Of a stretch of DNA of 64,000 nucleotides, positions 1-8,559 are shown one piece after another. The notes beneath the pieces were generated by a model. That model searched no databases. It was given only the letters and a program-made list of their open reading frames with translations, and was not told the DNA's origin. Each line of letters starts with the position of its first letter. Position 1 is the first letter of the stretch. Source of the stretch: Bradyrhizobium septentrionale (lineage in GTDB: Bacteria; Pseudomonadota; Alphaproteobacteria; Rhizobiales; Xanthobacteraceae); contig NZ_CP088285.1 of the NCBI RefSeq assembly GCF_011516645.4, positions 6,714,501 to 6,778,500 of the forward strand. The letters run 5' to 3'. A program made the position numbers and the translations under genes.

Positions 1-489
1 CCGACGGTGGCGATCGGGCTCCTGTCAGGCGCGCAACGTTTCAAGGATACGGCCGCCAATATCCTCGAGACCGGGGAATTCGTTGTCAACCTTGTCGGCG
101 AGTCCAATGCGGAGGCCATGAATATCACCTGTATCGATGCGCCGCCCGAGATCGACGAACTCAGGCTTGCCGGGTTGACGCCGGTGGCCTCACAGGCGGT
201 GCGGCCGCCGCGCATCGCGGAATCGCCGGTGTCGTTCGAGTGCCGGGTCCTCACCTCGCTGGTGACGGGGCCGCGGCAGACCGCGGTGATTGGCCGCGTG
301 GTTCGCGCCCATGTCGACGATGCTGTGATCCTGGACAAGCAGCGCTGCCATATCGACACCCAGGCGCTGCGCCTGATCGCCCGCATGCACGGCAGCGGCT
401 GGTATGCGCGCTCCACCGACCTGTTCCAGATCGACCGCCCGACCTGGGCGACCTGGCAGGGCAGGGATGGCGGAGCGAAACCTGCGTAA
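1..489 (+). CDS. Flavin reductase-like domain protein (5' truncated)
   Basis: The frame is already open at base 1, so the true start lies upstream of the window. The visible part matches the FMN-binding flavin reductase-like (DIM6/NTAB) fold: a KDTAANILETGEFVVNLV segment followed by the AEAMNIT stretch is characteristic of this family, and a C-terminal RLIARMHGSGWYAR segment follows. Family members bind FMN and act as flavin reductases or small flavoprotein oxidoreductases in the cytoplasm. The substrate cannot be told from sequence. No partner oxygenase is visible nearby; the next gene is convergent and unrelated. Confidence 0.75.
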   Translation, partial: PTVAIGLLSGAQRFKDTAANILETGEFVVNLVGESNAEAMNITCIDAPPEIDELRLAGLTPVASQAVRPPRIAESPVSFECRVLTSLVTGPRQTAVIGRVVRAHVDDAVILDKQRCHIDTQALRLIARMHGSGWYARSTDLFQIDRPTWATWQGRDGGAKPA

Positions 490-557
490 GGTTCGAGCAG
501 CCGGGCCGCGACGGCGGCACGGTGAGGCCATTGGCGGTCTTAAGACTGATGATCAAC

Positions 558-1520
558 TCAGCGTTCGCAGCTTGTGCTGTTTGATGGTGGGACACCCAAG
601 GCTTGCCGTTCCTTCGCTTCGTAGTATTCAGCTGAGAACTTGATTGACCATCGCGTGAAGAACGAACGCAATTCCCGAGTGCGGTTCTCGACGCCGAGAT
701 GTTCGGCGACATGCGCCTCGCGCAGCCACCTCATCGCCGATGTGAGGCCGGCGATGCGCTCGAGCCTCTCAACCGCAGCGATTCCGGCGATCTCCGCCTG
801 CCGATAGCGAAAGCCGACTTTTCTGATCACATACACGCACTTGATGGTTTCGTAGCCCTTGAACACGCGCTGAACGAATGGATGTTTTTTTGCCTGCGGC
901 CAGGCTGCCGGGTAGACCGGTAGCACCAAAAGCTTGCTCTTCGCTATGACCGTTGCGAGCGGATGCAAGAGTTGCATCCAAGCTGGCCAGGAGGTGACCT
1001 TGGCAAACAATACCGCGTGCATCGCCGTTGCAGCCCCGAAAGAAATCGGCAGCCAAAGTACCGCGCCCAAGATCACGAGCAATGCGGTGTTTGGCGTGAG
1101 ATGCCGGCATTCTCTGAACACCCATGCCATGCCGCTTTCAAAGGCATCATGTACGGCTTGTTCGAACGCCCGATAGCTAATCTTCCGCCGCAACCACAAC
1201 CAGCTCCGGCGAACCGATCTACTCCATTGTCGACGTTTCGCCTCGGATACGGGAAGGAAGCGCAACGTGCCGTTTATGACGGTAACGATGACATCGCCAA
1301 GCACTTTGGCCACGAAGAGCGGAAGCCAGAGAATCTGCATTGCAAAAGGGAAGGCGTAGTCGAGCATCCGCATCAAGATCGAAAGCACGAAACGCAGGAT
1401 CTTGTTTGTGACGAGCGTGATAACAACAAGTGGGATGATAACCACATCGTCAAGGGCACCGCGGAAGCGGCTTTCCTCGGTCCTTTCCTCGGTCCATGCC
1501 GGGTGGCGACCATCGGTCAC
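558..1520 (-). CDS. Hypothetical multi-pass membrane protein
   Basis: A 320-residue protein with a GTG start. Hydrophobic stretches lie near residues 25-75 (VVIIPLVVITLV and MQILWLPLFVAKVL), 148-175 (ALLVILGAVLWLPISFGAA) and 185-205. The remainder is basic and Trp/Arg-rich (RRSWLWLRRKI), so it is probably an inner-membrane protein with a cytoplasmic C-terminal domain. I recognise no named domain. It is convergent with the flavin reductase-like gene and divergent from the cyclase, with no operon partner. The start is uncertain because no strong ribosome site precedes the GTG. Confidence 0.6.
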   Translation of the reverse strand: MTDGRHPAWTEERTEESRFRGALDDVVIIPLVVITLVTNKILRFVLSILMRMLDYAFPFAMQILWLPLFVAKVLGDVIVTVINGTLRFLPVSEAKRRQWSRSVRRSWLWLRRKISYRAFEQAVHDAFESGMAWVFRECRHLTPNTALLVILGAVLWLPISFGAATAMHAVLFAKVTSWPAWMQLLHPLATVIAKSKLLVLPVYPAAWPQAKKHPFVQRVFKGYETIKCVYVIRKVGFRYRQAEIAGIAAVERLERIAGLTSAMRWLREAHVAEHLGVENRTRELRSFFTRWSIKFSAEYYEAKERQALGVPPSNSTSCER

Positions 1521-1641
1521 GGTGCAACGTCCGGGCTGAAAAACGGGGGATCGTGCCGGCCCAGACTAGCATATTACAAGCTCAAGAGGGCCTTGAGTAG
1601 TCAGAGGGCGTTGCTTTAGGGTTAGATGAGCTGCGGGCCGC

Positions 1642-3399
1642 ATGTCCGCCCGGTCTTCGCTTTTTGCTCACTGGTGGCGGCGATGGCTAACCATGACGAT
1701 TCGTAAGAAAATCTTTCTGCTTGCAGGCATTCTGCTGGCAATTTTCGGCGCCGTCGTTGGCGTTCTCGGCTTCGCGCAAAAGCTCGACAGCGATCAGCTC
1801 GGGAACATCACCGAATATGAGCTGCCACTATCGCGCAAGGTTTCTGAATTCGACGTCCTTACCGATAGATACGAGCTCCAGGTCTTGCGTGTCCTGATAT
1901 CCGATCGAGCCGATGCTGGGACGGAGCGGACGGCGATGGCCGCAGTGCGGGCAACGGCCGATGAGCTGCGTGATACCGTCAAGACAGGTGGCGCCTTGTT
2001 CCACAAAGCAACCGGCGATCCCGGCTACGACACTGAGGATCGCGTTGACTTGGCTCGCATGGCCGGCGTCCTCAAGTACATGAGCCGTAGTCTGGAAGAC
2101 TTCCTCGCCGTGGGGGACGCCACGCTTGCGGCTATCTCGGAGGGACGTCGCGACGAGGCCCGGACCATTTCACTCGGCTTTGCCAAATTCGCCAAGGCGT
2201 TCGGCCCTGATCTCACGCAGATTCGACGTGAGCTTGCCGATCTGACCGACCGGTCGACCCGCAGGGTTCTCGCGAGGCAGCGGTTGAACACCTATTTGAG
2301 CCTTGCCCTTTTCGTTGCGGCATGCGGCATCGGTCTGGGCGTCAGCGCCATCGGATCGACACGTGTGGTCTCCGGTCTGCGCCAGCTTGTCGTAAGCACG
2401 AAGGCGCTTGAACTGGGCACGGACGCCGAGCCGGTCTTGATAGCCACCCGCGACGAGGTCGGCGAGCTGGCACTCTCGTTCAACCGGATGGTCGACGAGT
2501 TGCGCGCGCGAGACCGCGTCAAGGACACTTTCGGAAAATTTGTCGATCCCAGGCTCGTCAGCCGGCTGATTGCCAGCGGCTCGGATCAGGCCGAACGGCG
2601 CAGCCTCACCATCTTCTTTTCCGACATCAAGCAGTTTACGGGCATCAGCGAGCGGCTAACCGCCAGCGCCGTCGTTCACCTCCTGAACAATTATTTTGGC
2701 GCGGTGGCCAATGTCATTCACGGCCATCGTGGGATCATCGACAAATACATCGGGGACGCCGTCATGGCGTTCTGGGTGCCGCCGTGTTCAAACGGAGACG
2801 AACATGCAAGCGATGCTTGCCGGGCGGCGCTGGAGCAGCAGGACGCGATTGCCGCTCTACGAGAACAAATACCGGAGATCACTGGAATGCGGCGCAACGC
2901 ACCGGAGCTGGTGATCCGGATGGGGATTGCCACCGGCGAAGCCGTGATTGGCACCATTGGCTCGGATGCCGCTCGTTCCTACACCGTTATCGGCGACAGC
3001 GTAAACCTTGCCTCGCGCCTTGAGGGCATGAACAAGATCTATGGAACCCTCATCATCATCAGCGAGGAGACTTTCCGGCTCGCACAAGGCGCGATTGAAG
3101 CGCGCGAAATCGACACCATCACGGTCGCCGGCAAAACCGAGCCGGTGCGAATTTATGAGTTGATGGGTCGCGCCGGCGAGCTTGAATCCGCGCGGGACGA
3201 ATTACGGGGGTTGTTCGCGCAAGGACTTGCCGCATATCGCAGCCGGGACTGGTCTGCTGCGCAGACGGCGTTCGAAAGCTGCCTGTGCAAGATACCCGAC
3301 GACGGCCCGACGCGCGTCTTTCTGGAACGAATTGCGCATTTGCACCACGCGCCTCCGGCCGCGGACTGGGACGGTGTCTGGCGTCACGTTGAGAAATAA
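1642..3399 (+). CDS. Membrane-bound adenylate/guanylate cyclase with HAMP domain
   Basis: A 585-residue class III nucleotide cyclase. The N-terminus has a transmembrane helix (IFLLAGILLAIFGAVVGVLGF), then a periplasmic helical sensor region to about residue 210, a second helix (LSLALFVAACGIGLGVSAIG) and a HAMP linker. The catalytic domain starts near residue 310: FFSDIKQFTGISERL and YIGDAVMAFW carry the two metal-binding aspartates, and YTVIGDSVNLASRLE is the conserved later motif. About 80 residues follow with a TPR-like feel (GLAAYRSRDWSAAQTAFESCL). It should make cAMP or cGMP in response to an envelope signal. An alternative start at 1693 would still keep the first helix. A cyclic-nucleotide-binding protein lies at 52398, but any link is speculative. 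Confidence 0.88.
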   Translation: MSARSSLFAHWWRRWLTMTIRKKIFLLAGILLAIFGAVVGVLGFAQKLDSDQLGNITEYELPLSRKVSEFDVLTDRYELQVLRVLISDRADAGTERTAMAAVRATADELRDTVKTGGALFHKATGDPGYDTEDRVDLARMAGVLKYMSRSLEDFLAVGDATLAAISEGRRDEARTISLGFAKFAKAFGPDLTQIRRELADLTDRSTRRVLARQRLNTYLSLALFVAACGIGLGVSAIGSTRVVSGLRQLVVSTKALELGTDAEPVLIATRDEVGELALSFNRMVDELRARDRVKDTFGKFVDPRLVSRLIASGSDQAERRSLTIFFSDIKQFTGISERLTASAVVHLLNNYFGAVANVIHGHRGIIDKYIGDAVMAFWVPPCSNGDEHASDACRAALEQQDAIAALREQIPEITGMRRNAPELVIRMGIATGEAVIGTIGSDAARSYTVIGDSVNLASRLEGMNKIYGTLIIISEETFRLAQGAIEAREIDTITVAGKTEPVRIYELMGRAGELESARDELRGLFAQGLAAYRSRDWSAAQTAFESCLCKIPDDGPTRVFLERIAHLHHAPPAADWDGVWRHVEK

Positions 3400-3773
3400 A
3401 AGAGCGGACCATGCTTCGAAATTAGGAAGATGGACCCACCTGCGAGGCTGGTCGACATAGGGGGCGCGACCGGGCTCATGCGGTTTGCGCTCAGGCGGCT
3501 CGGCTACAACCGCGGCGCGCCCGAAGCCGTAGCAGGAAACTTGTCCCGACAACGGCCACATCAAGCGTTGTTAAAAAAAGAGTGATTAGCGAAATCGCTC
3601 GCAGCCAAGTATTAGACGATCGGTCTAATTTAATGGGTCTCGGTAAAATGCAGTGATCGGCTTTGGCGGAGTTCGGTCGCTGCCGAGCGCTGACGGATTG
3701 ATCGAGACATCTTCAATAAACAACGTCCGCCGACTCCTTCGCGTTGGCGGGGCTCCAACATTAGAGATCACAC
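3400..3773. other. Intergenic region with TetR-type operator
   Basis: No convincing gene lies here. The second half carries the palindrome at 3611-3629 and presumably the promoter of the secreted protein at 3774. The first half shows nothing recognisable. Confidence 0.5.
3611..3629. promoter_or_regulatory. TetR-family operator copy 1 (TTAGAC-N5-GTCTAA)
   Basis: ATTAGACGATCGGTCTAAT is an inverted repeat with perfect 7-bp arms and a 5-bp centre. The TAGAC-N5-GTCTA core recurs immediately upstream (7901-7915) and downstream (8577-8591) of the tetR gene at 7927. It resembles operators of the NemR/AcuR branch of TetR regulators. It lies 145 bp before the start codon at 3774, which puts that gene in the candidate regulon. 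Confidence 0.7.
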
Positions 3774-4292
3774 ATGGTTCGCAAGATCGCGCTTGGAATG
3801 ACGATGGCTCTCGCAATGGCTCTGGCCGCTCCGGTTGCCATGGCCCAACAAAAGCAACATGTCAGCTATAATACCCCGGCAACTCAGACGACATACACCC
3901 AACAACATGTAATCGATGTTGGCGATATTCCGGGACATCAAGCTCGGCTCTTCGAAATCCGGCGGATCTATGGGGACGATGCCCCCATGATCAACGGGTC
4001 GAAGTTGAAAGAGCAGTGGACGCGCGGCATGTCGGACTACATCGATAACAATGGTCCGGCCCTCATCTACAACGTCTGGATACTGGAGAATGGCGACAAG
4101 TTTTTTGTCAGGACATCTCTGGTCGCCCAAAGCAGTGGAGACGGGAAGCTTACAAACATGACATCGGGCGTCATTACTGGAGGCACAGGTAGCCTCGCCA
4201 GGATTCGTGGCATCATTAGCAGCCATGGCCCGTCCGAGCCCAAGGCCGCCATCAATGCCAATCAGACCGACATCGACTATTGGATGGAGTGA
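3774..4292 (+). CDS. Small secreted protein, allene-oxide-cyclase-barrel-like
   Basis: 172 residues. A clear signal peptide (MVRKIALGMTMALAMALAAPVAMAQ) is followed by a soluble domain. The segment GVITGGTGSLARIRGIISS resembles the conserved ITGGTGxFxxxRG stretch of allene-oxide-cyclase-barrel-like secreted proteins, so a small beta-barrel in the periplasm or outside is likely. No catalytic residues can be assigned. A TetR operator lies upstream, and a 9-bp inverted repeat follows the stop. The next gene, also secreted, starts 140 bp downstream in the same orientation. Confidence 0.65.
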   Translation: MVRKIALGMTMALAMALAAPVAMAQQKQHVSYNTPATQTTYTQQHVIDVGDIPGHQARLFEIRRIYGDDAPMINGSKLKEQWTRGMSDYIDNNGPALIYNVWILENGDKFFVRTSLVAQSSGDGKLTNMTSGVITGGTGSLARIRGIISSHGPSEPKAAINANQTDIDYWME

Positions 4293-4312
4293 GAAGGTCT
4301 TCGCGACAGGCG

Positions 4313-4340
4313 ATGGACCGGTGAGAAATTGCCGGTCCAT
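4313..4340. terminator. Hairpin after the secreted protein gene
   Basis: Arms ATGGACCGG and CCGGTCCAT (9 bp, perfect) enclose a 10-base loop, starting 20 bases after the stop codon at 4292. No T tract follows, so it may be a weak or Rho-assisted terminator, or an mRNA 3' stabiliser. Confidence 0.45.
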
Positions 4341-4432
4341 TATGTCCGTTTCCACGATGTCTCCCCCTGTGACGATATCTGGACAACGGCGACACCAAAA
4401 ACGTCATGGCGATCAAGCCGGGAGGATTCCAA

Positions 4433-6019
4433 ATGTTGCACCTGAACAGGCCCATCGTGTCGTTTCTGCTCTGCCTGCTCAGCCTCATCGCTGTGACGCG
4501 ATCTGCGTCCGCGGAGGTCACCAAAATCGAATTCACCTCGAAGCAGCCGTACGGTACGTTTCGCACCGGCGACTATGTGATCTGGCAGGGCATGATCCAT
4601 GGCGACCTGGCGCCGCAAGAGGCCATTCCGGGCATCGACAAGGCGGCGCGCAATGAACGCGGGCGCGTCGACTACGCGGCAAAGATCATTCTCATGATGC
4701 CGGCGGCTCTGCGCGCCGGCAACGGCGCATTGCTGGTGGATGTGCCCAACCGCGGTCGCGTCTACGCCGAGGCGCTCTACAACTCGCCGCGCAACGCGCC
4801 GTTTCTCTCCGGCACGCTGGAGCAGGGCACCGGCTTTCTCCAGGACCACGGTTTTGCGATCGCCGAGGTGCATTGGGAGCTCGGACAGGGCGCGGAGCTA
4901 CCTTCGTTCGCCGACAGCGACGGCAAGACGCGCTACGTCGAGGGGGTAGGCTTTGCGATCGTGCGCGATGCCGCGGATTTCCTCGCGCACGCAGCCACTG
5001 ACGCCGGAGGAACGCCGAACCCGCTCAAGGGCGCTATCAGCCGCGTGCTCGCGAGCGGCAAATCCCAGGACGGACGCTTCCTGAAGACCTTTCTCTTGAA
5101 CGGCTTCAACATGGTGGGCAACCGGCGCGTATTCGACGGCATGCATGTGTTCGTCTCGGCTGCTGGTCTTCTTCCGATCCTGCAGACCGGCCTTGGGCCG
5201 AAATCGAGCGGCGAGGAGGCTCCCACCTTCGCCAATCCGGACTTTCCCGGCGTGAATGACGGGCCGCTCACGATCGGCGAGATCACCGCCAAGGTCGCGG
5301 CGCGCGGCGAGGTGCCGCCGAAGATGATGCTGGTCAACTCGACCACGGATTACTACTCGCTGCGCGCTTCGCTCGGCCGCACCGGCGCGTCCGGTACCGC
5401 GGACCAGCCGCTCCCCGCCAATGTGCGGATGTACGATGTCGCCGGCGGCTCGCATGTGGTGGTTCTAAAGGCGCCCACGTGCACGCAATCGCCCGGCCGT
5501 CTCGATTGGGCTCCCTTGTCGCGGGCCTTGTTGCTGCATCTCGATGACTGGGTGAGCCGCAACGCCGAGCCGCCCGCCAGCGAACTGATGCCGCTCGATA
5601 CCGCGAGCGGCGATCCGCCCGCGCTGCGCGCGCCGACCGCGCTTTCCGCTGCCGTGATCCAGGTGCCGAAGCGCGATCAGGACGGCAACGCGCTCGGCGG
5701 CGTCCGGCTGCCTGACATCGCGGTGCCGACCGGCACCAATGGCGGACAGAACCAGCCGCAGACGTTCACCTGCATGCTGGTTGGATCCTTCTCGCCCTTC
5801 GCTGCGACGAAAGCGGAACGGGAACGCACGCCCGACACCCGTCCGTCGATCGAGGAGCGCTATCGCACCCGCGACGATTACGTGAACCGGATCCGCATCG
5901 CCGCGCAGGACCTCGTGACGCGCGGCCTCATGCTGCCGGAAGATGCCGCGGTGATCGTTCAGGAAGCCGCGTCGAGCAAACTGTTCGCACCCGCCCCAGC
6001 GAATGACGCGCCACGCTGA
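4433..6019 (+). CDS. Secreted alpha/beta-hydrolase-domain protein
   Basis: 528 residues from the ATG at 4433, chosen because GGAGG sits 7 bases upstream; a start at 4406 would add nine residues with no ribosome site. A signal peptide is visible (SFLLCLLSLIAVTRSASA). The body resembles the alpha/beta hydrolase domain family found in secreted esterase-like proteins: ALLVDVPNRGRVYAEALYNS near the front, LLNGFNMVGNRRVFDGM in the middle and SHVVVLKAPTC later. The nucleophile and charge relay cannot be fixed by eye. It probably acts on an ester in the periplasm. It follows another secreted protein and may be co-transcribed with it. Confidence 0.7.
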   Translation: MLHLNRPIVSFLLCLLSLIAVTRSASAEVTKIEFTSKQPYGTFRTGDYVIWQGMIHGDLAPQEAIPGIDKAARNERGRVDYAAKIILMMPAALRAGNGALLVDVPNRGRVYAEALYNSPRNAPFLSGTLEQGTGFLQDHGFAIAEVHWELGQGAELPSFADSDGKTRYVEGVGFAIVRDAADFLAHAATDAGGTPNPLKGAISRVLASGKSQDGRFLKTFLLNGFNMVGNRRVFDGMHVFVSAAGLLPILQTGLGPKSSGEEAPTFANPDFPGVNDGPLTIGEITAKVAARGEVPPKMMLVNSTTDYYSLRASLGRTGASGTADQPLPANVRMYDVAGGSHVVVLKAPTCTQSPGRLDWAPLSRALLLHLDDWVSRNAEPPASELMPLDTASGDPPALRAPTALSAAVIQVPKRDQDGNALGGVRLPDIAVPTGTNGGQNQPQTFTCMLVGSFSPFAATKAERERTPDTRPSIEERYRTRDDYVNRIRIAAQDLVTRGLMLPEDAAVIVQEAASSKLFAPAPANDAPR

Positions 6020-6235
6020 GGGACGCCCGGGTCACGTGCGCTATCTCGACGAGTATGACGATTGTTAGTGGCACTTTCGAACCTGAGCCGGCGAAAGGTG
6101 TCCGTTTCCGGGGATAAAACGGATCTCCCTGTCACGCTGGTCGATGTCTGAAAAATAGCTCGGACTGGGCCGAACCCCAAGCCTAGCCTGAGTGTAGCTC
6201 ATTATGCTCCTTTAGCGGACAACCGACCCAGCCCA
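6020..6235. other. Intergenic stretch before the IS remnants
   Basis: No gene, terminator or repeat is evident. It may include decayed sequence of the older IS3 element, but homology to an orfA is no longer recognisable below about 6236. Confidence 0.4.
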
Positions 6236-6345
6236 GCGCTTGCGGTTTTCCTCTTCAAGGCCCTTCAGCTTACGGACGTCGGAGATCTCCATCCCGCCAT
6301 AGCGATCGCCACTTGTAGAACGTCGCATCACTGATGCCGTGCTTC
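6236..6345 (-). pseudogene. IS3-family orfA remnant, 3' part (older element)
   Basis: Read on the minus strand, this encodes HGISDATFYKWRS and then, after a one-base shift near 6298, YGGMEISDVRKLKGLEEENRK. This is the second half of a classic IS3-family OrfA helix-turn-helix protein. It continues the 5' part found at 7714-7798; the two halves are separated by a complete second IS3 element and are joined by a 4-bp duplication (CTTC, 6342-6345 and 7710-7713). The older element is dead, with two frameshifts and no orfB. Confidence 0.8.
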
Positions 6346-6491
6346 AGAGCTGGCGCCGGTTGTTTGGACAGCGCCCCGCGGGATTTAAGTGGATTCCTGC
6401 CGGGTTATGCTGAACGCGGGGCCTTACGATTTTGTCGTTGCGTCGGGAGGGCGTAGCCCGACCAGAGCGACGACAAAATCGTCGGCGACGG

Positions 6492-7319
6492 TCATGCGGC
6501 CATCACCATAGCTTGCGTGCCGAAGTAAGCCTCGTCGGGCGTGCGCCCGTCAAGGCTCGAGTGAGGGCGTCCCTGATTGTAGAAGGCCAGATACTTGGCA
6601 ATTGACGCTCGCGCCTCGGACACGCTGTCGTAGGCGCGGAGATAAACTTCTTCGTATTTGACCGTGCGCCAGAGCCGCTCGACAAACACGTTGTCGCGCC
6701 AGGCGCCCTTGCCGTCCATGCTGATGGCGATCTTCGCGTCCAGCAGCACATCGGTGAACTCGAGGCTGGTGAACTGGCTGCCCTGGTCCGTGTTGAAAAT
6801 CTCGGGCCTGCCGTGCTTCGCCAACGCCTCCTGGACCGCTTCGACGCAGAAGGCCGCCTCCATTGTGATCGAGACGCGATGGGCCAGGACCCGTCGGCTG
6901 AACACATCGACGACCGCCGCGAGATAGACGAAGCCACGCCGCATCGGAATGTAGGTGATGTCCATTGCCCACGCCTGGTCGGGCCGCTCGATCTTCAATC
7001 CGCGCAACAGGTACGGGTAGATCTTGTGACCCGGTGCCGGCTTACTCGTGTTCGGGCGACGATAGACCGCCTCGATCCCCATGCGCTTCATCAGCGTCGC
7101 GATGTGGCGGCGACCGGCGTATACGCCCTCCCGCCGCAGCAACGATCGCTGCATACGCGCTCCCGCGAAGGGATAATCGAGATGCAGCTCATCGAGCCGA
7201 CGCATCAAGGCAAGGTCCTCGGCCGAAACTGGCCGAGGTTCATAGTAGACCGTGCTGCGAGCCAGCTTCAGGACCTTCGCCTGGCGCACGATAGAAAGAT
7301 CATGACCGCGGTCGATCAT
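6492..7319 (-). CDS. IS3-family transposase OrfB (DDE integrase)
   Basis: 275 residues with an HTH_21-type N-terminus and an rve integrase core. The catalytic acidic residues lie in WAMDITYIPMRRGFVYLA, FNTDQGSQFTS and NVFVERLWRTVKYEEVYL. It starts inside the end of orfA (ATGA overlap at 7316-7319). In IS3 elements the two are usually joined into OrfAB by -1 programmed frameshifting. Length and motifs look intact, so the element may still be active. Confidence 0.93.
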   Translation of the reverse strand: MIDRGHDLSIVRQAKVLKLARSTVYYEPRPVSAEDLALMRRLDELHLDYPFAGARMQRSLLRREGVYAGRRHIATLMKRMGIEAVYRRPNTSKPAPGHKIYPYLLRGLKIERPDQAWAMDITYIPMRRGFVYLAAVVDVFSRRVLAHRVSITMEAAFCVEAVQEALAKHGRPEIFNTDQGSQFTSLEFTDVLLDAKIAISMDGKGAWRDNVFVERLWRTVKYEEVYLRAYDSVSEARASIAKYLAFYNQGRPHSSLDGRTPDEAYFGTQAMVMAA

Positions 7320-7621
7320 CGCTTTGCGCTCAGCAGGCCCGCCTTGGTGAGCGCGCCGGACAAAAAATCGTTTTCCAACGCCAGCTCGCCGATCTTGGCA
7401 TGTAACGCCTTCAAATCGACCGGCGTCTCGGCCGACGCCTTGTCATGCCCAAACACGCCGGCGGCGCCTTCCAGGAGCTGGTTTTTCCAGATCGTGATCT
7501 GGTTCGGATGAACATCAAACAGTTGCGCCAGCTCCGCCAGCGTCTTGTCGCCTTTGACCGCAGCCAAAGCAACCTTCGCCTTGAATGCCGGAGAATGCAT
7601 CCGGCGGCTCTTCTTCGTCAT
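7316..7621 (-). CDS. IS3-family transposase OrfA (HTH)
   Basis: 101 residues from the ATG at 7621, chosen because GGAG lies about 7 bases upstream; an in-frame start at 7675 lacks this. The HTH region is SPAFKAKVALAAVKGDKTLAELAQLFDVHPNQITIWK (motif across residues 9-45), followed by a leucine-rich tail that in IS3 elements mediates oligomerisation. It binds the element ends. The stop overlaps the orfB start. Confidence 0.9.
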   Translation of the reverse strand: MTKKSRRMHSPAFKAKVALAAVKGDKTLAELAQLFDVHPNQITIWKNQLLEGAAGVFGHDKASAETPVDLKALHAKIGELALENDFLSGALTKAGLLSAKR

Positions 7622-7713
7622 CTTCGCTCCTGATTCGCGGCAAGAATCCTCGCCGCTGTCAGGCAGAAAATCCACTCAAGCTACTGTCCGAATTTGCGGA
7701 GCCAGCTCTCTTC

Positions 7714-7798
7714 CGGCACAGATCACCTGGCGACGACCGGCAGCATGCTCCTTCAGCACCTTGATGTTCTGCTCTTCCGAGAACCTGCTCTTACGCAT
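7714..7798 (-). pseudogene. IS3-family orfA remnant, 5' part (older element)
   Basis: On the minus strand this starts MRKSRFSEEQNIKVLKEHAAG, the hallmark N-terminus of IS407/IS51-like OrfA. It then needs one inserted base to read GDLCRK, after which the younger IS3 element interrupts it. The remainder lies at 6236-6345. Upstream, the sequence at 7845-7863 read on the minus strand begins TGACCTGCTCCCCTGA, which matches the usual terminus of this IS group and so marks the old element's right end, 38 bp before the tetR operator. Confidence 0.78.
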
Positions 7799-7900
7799 GG
7801 TCGTCTCTTCACTGGAGAACAGAACCGTAACTTAAAACCGGGGCGTTTCAGGGGAGCAGGTCAATCCAAGCAGGCGCCGTCACTTGCTGGTTGCTTCTCC

Positions 7901-7915
7901 TAGACGGTCGGTCTA
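7901..7915. promoter_or_regulatory. TetR-family operator copy 2 (autoregulatory)
   Basis: TAGACGGTCGGTCTA has perfect 5-bp arms around 5 bases and ends 12 bp before the tetR start codon at 7927. Such a position would block initiation, so autorepression is likely. An upstream in-frame start at 7891 would place the operator inside the coding sequence and is unlikely. Confidence 0.75.
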
Positions 7916-7926
7916 TTATAATCTGC

Positions 7927-8559
7927 ATGAGCAAGACGCTGCCTCTCCGCCGTCGCGGGCGACCGCCTAAAGAATTTGCGGGCTATAGCGCGACCCGTGA
8001 CGCGCTGGTCCGTGCAGGTGTCGTCATGCTGACGGAGAAGGGCTATTCCGCGACGGGAATCGAGGAAGTCTTGCGTAGCGTCGACGTGCCAAAGGGTTCG
8101 TTCTACCACTACTTTCCGAGCAAGGAAGCATTTGGAGCGGAACTGATCGACAGCTACGCTGCCTATTTTTCGCGGAAGCTCGACAGCTTCTTCCTGAACG
8201 AGCAACACCCCCCACTGGAGAGGCTTAGGGGTTTTACCGACGATGCTGCGTTTGCCATGAAGCGCTTCCGTTATACGCGCGGCTGTTTGGTCGGCAATCT
8301 TGGCCAGGAGATGGGCGCACTTCCACAATCTTTTCGTCAGCAACTATTCGCTGTGTTCATCGACTGGCAGCAGCGCACAGCCAAGTGCTTGAGGTCTGCT
8401 CAAACCATGGGTGCGATCTCTTCCAGCCACGATTGCGATTGGCTTGCCGAATTCTTCTGGATCGGCTGGGAGGGCGCGGTCCTGCGCGCCAAACTCGAGC
8501 GCCGTTCCGAGCCGCTTCACTCATTCTCGAAAGGTTTTTTCAAGCTCCTCAGTGAATGA
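7927..8559 (+). CDS. TetR/AcrR-family transcriptional regulator
   Basis: 210 residues from the ATG at 7927. The N-terminal HTH is typical: TRDALVRAGVVMLTEKGYSATGIEEVLRSVDVPKGSFYHYFPSKEAFG (residues about 18-66). The C-terminal ligand domain has CLVGNLGQEMG and resembles the AcuR/NemR branch, which senses electrophiles or acrylate-like compounds; the ligand here is unknown. Matching operators lie just upstream, just downstream (8577) and before the secreted gene at 3774. The target that should follow has been displaced or lost at the IS110 insertion. Confidence 0.88.
   Translation: MSKTLPLRRRGRPPKEFAGYSATRDALVRAGVVMLTEKGYSATGIEEVLRSVDVPKGSFYHYFPSKEAFGAELIDSYAAYFSRKLDSFFLNEQHPPLERLRGFTDDAAFAMKRFRYTRGCLVGNLGQEMGALPQSFRQQLFAVFIDWQQRTAKCLRSAQTMGAISSSHDCDWLAEFFWIGWEGAVLRAKLERRSEPLHSFSKGFFKLLSE

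Larger units (their letters stand above)
6346..7709 (-). mobile_element. Complete IS3-family insertion sequence (1364 bp)
   Basis: The terminal inverted repeats begin AGAGCTGGC at 6346 and, on the other strand, AGAGCTGGCTCCG at 7709. They align over about 26 bases ending in TTyGGACAG, with roughly six mismatches. A direct repeat CTTC flanks the element (6342-6345 and 7710-7713), a 4-bp target duplication within the 3-4 bp usual for IS3. Inside are orfA and orfB with a 4-base overlap. The host site is the orfA of an older IS3 element, and removing the insert restores the CRK-HGISD reading of that gene. Confidence 0.88.

Noticed and set aside
190..584. Overlapping ORFs in other frames of the first gene
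   Set aside because: Shadow frames of the flavin reductase-like gene with no domain content.
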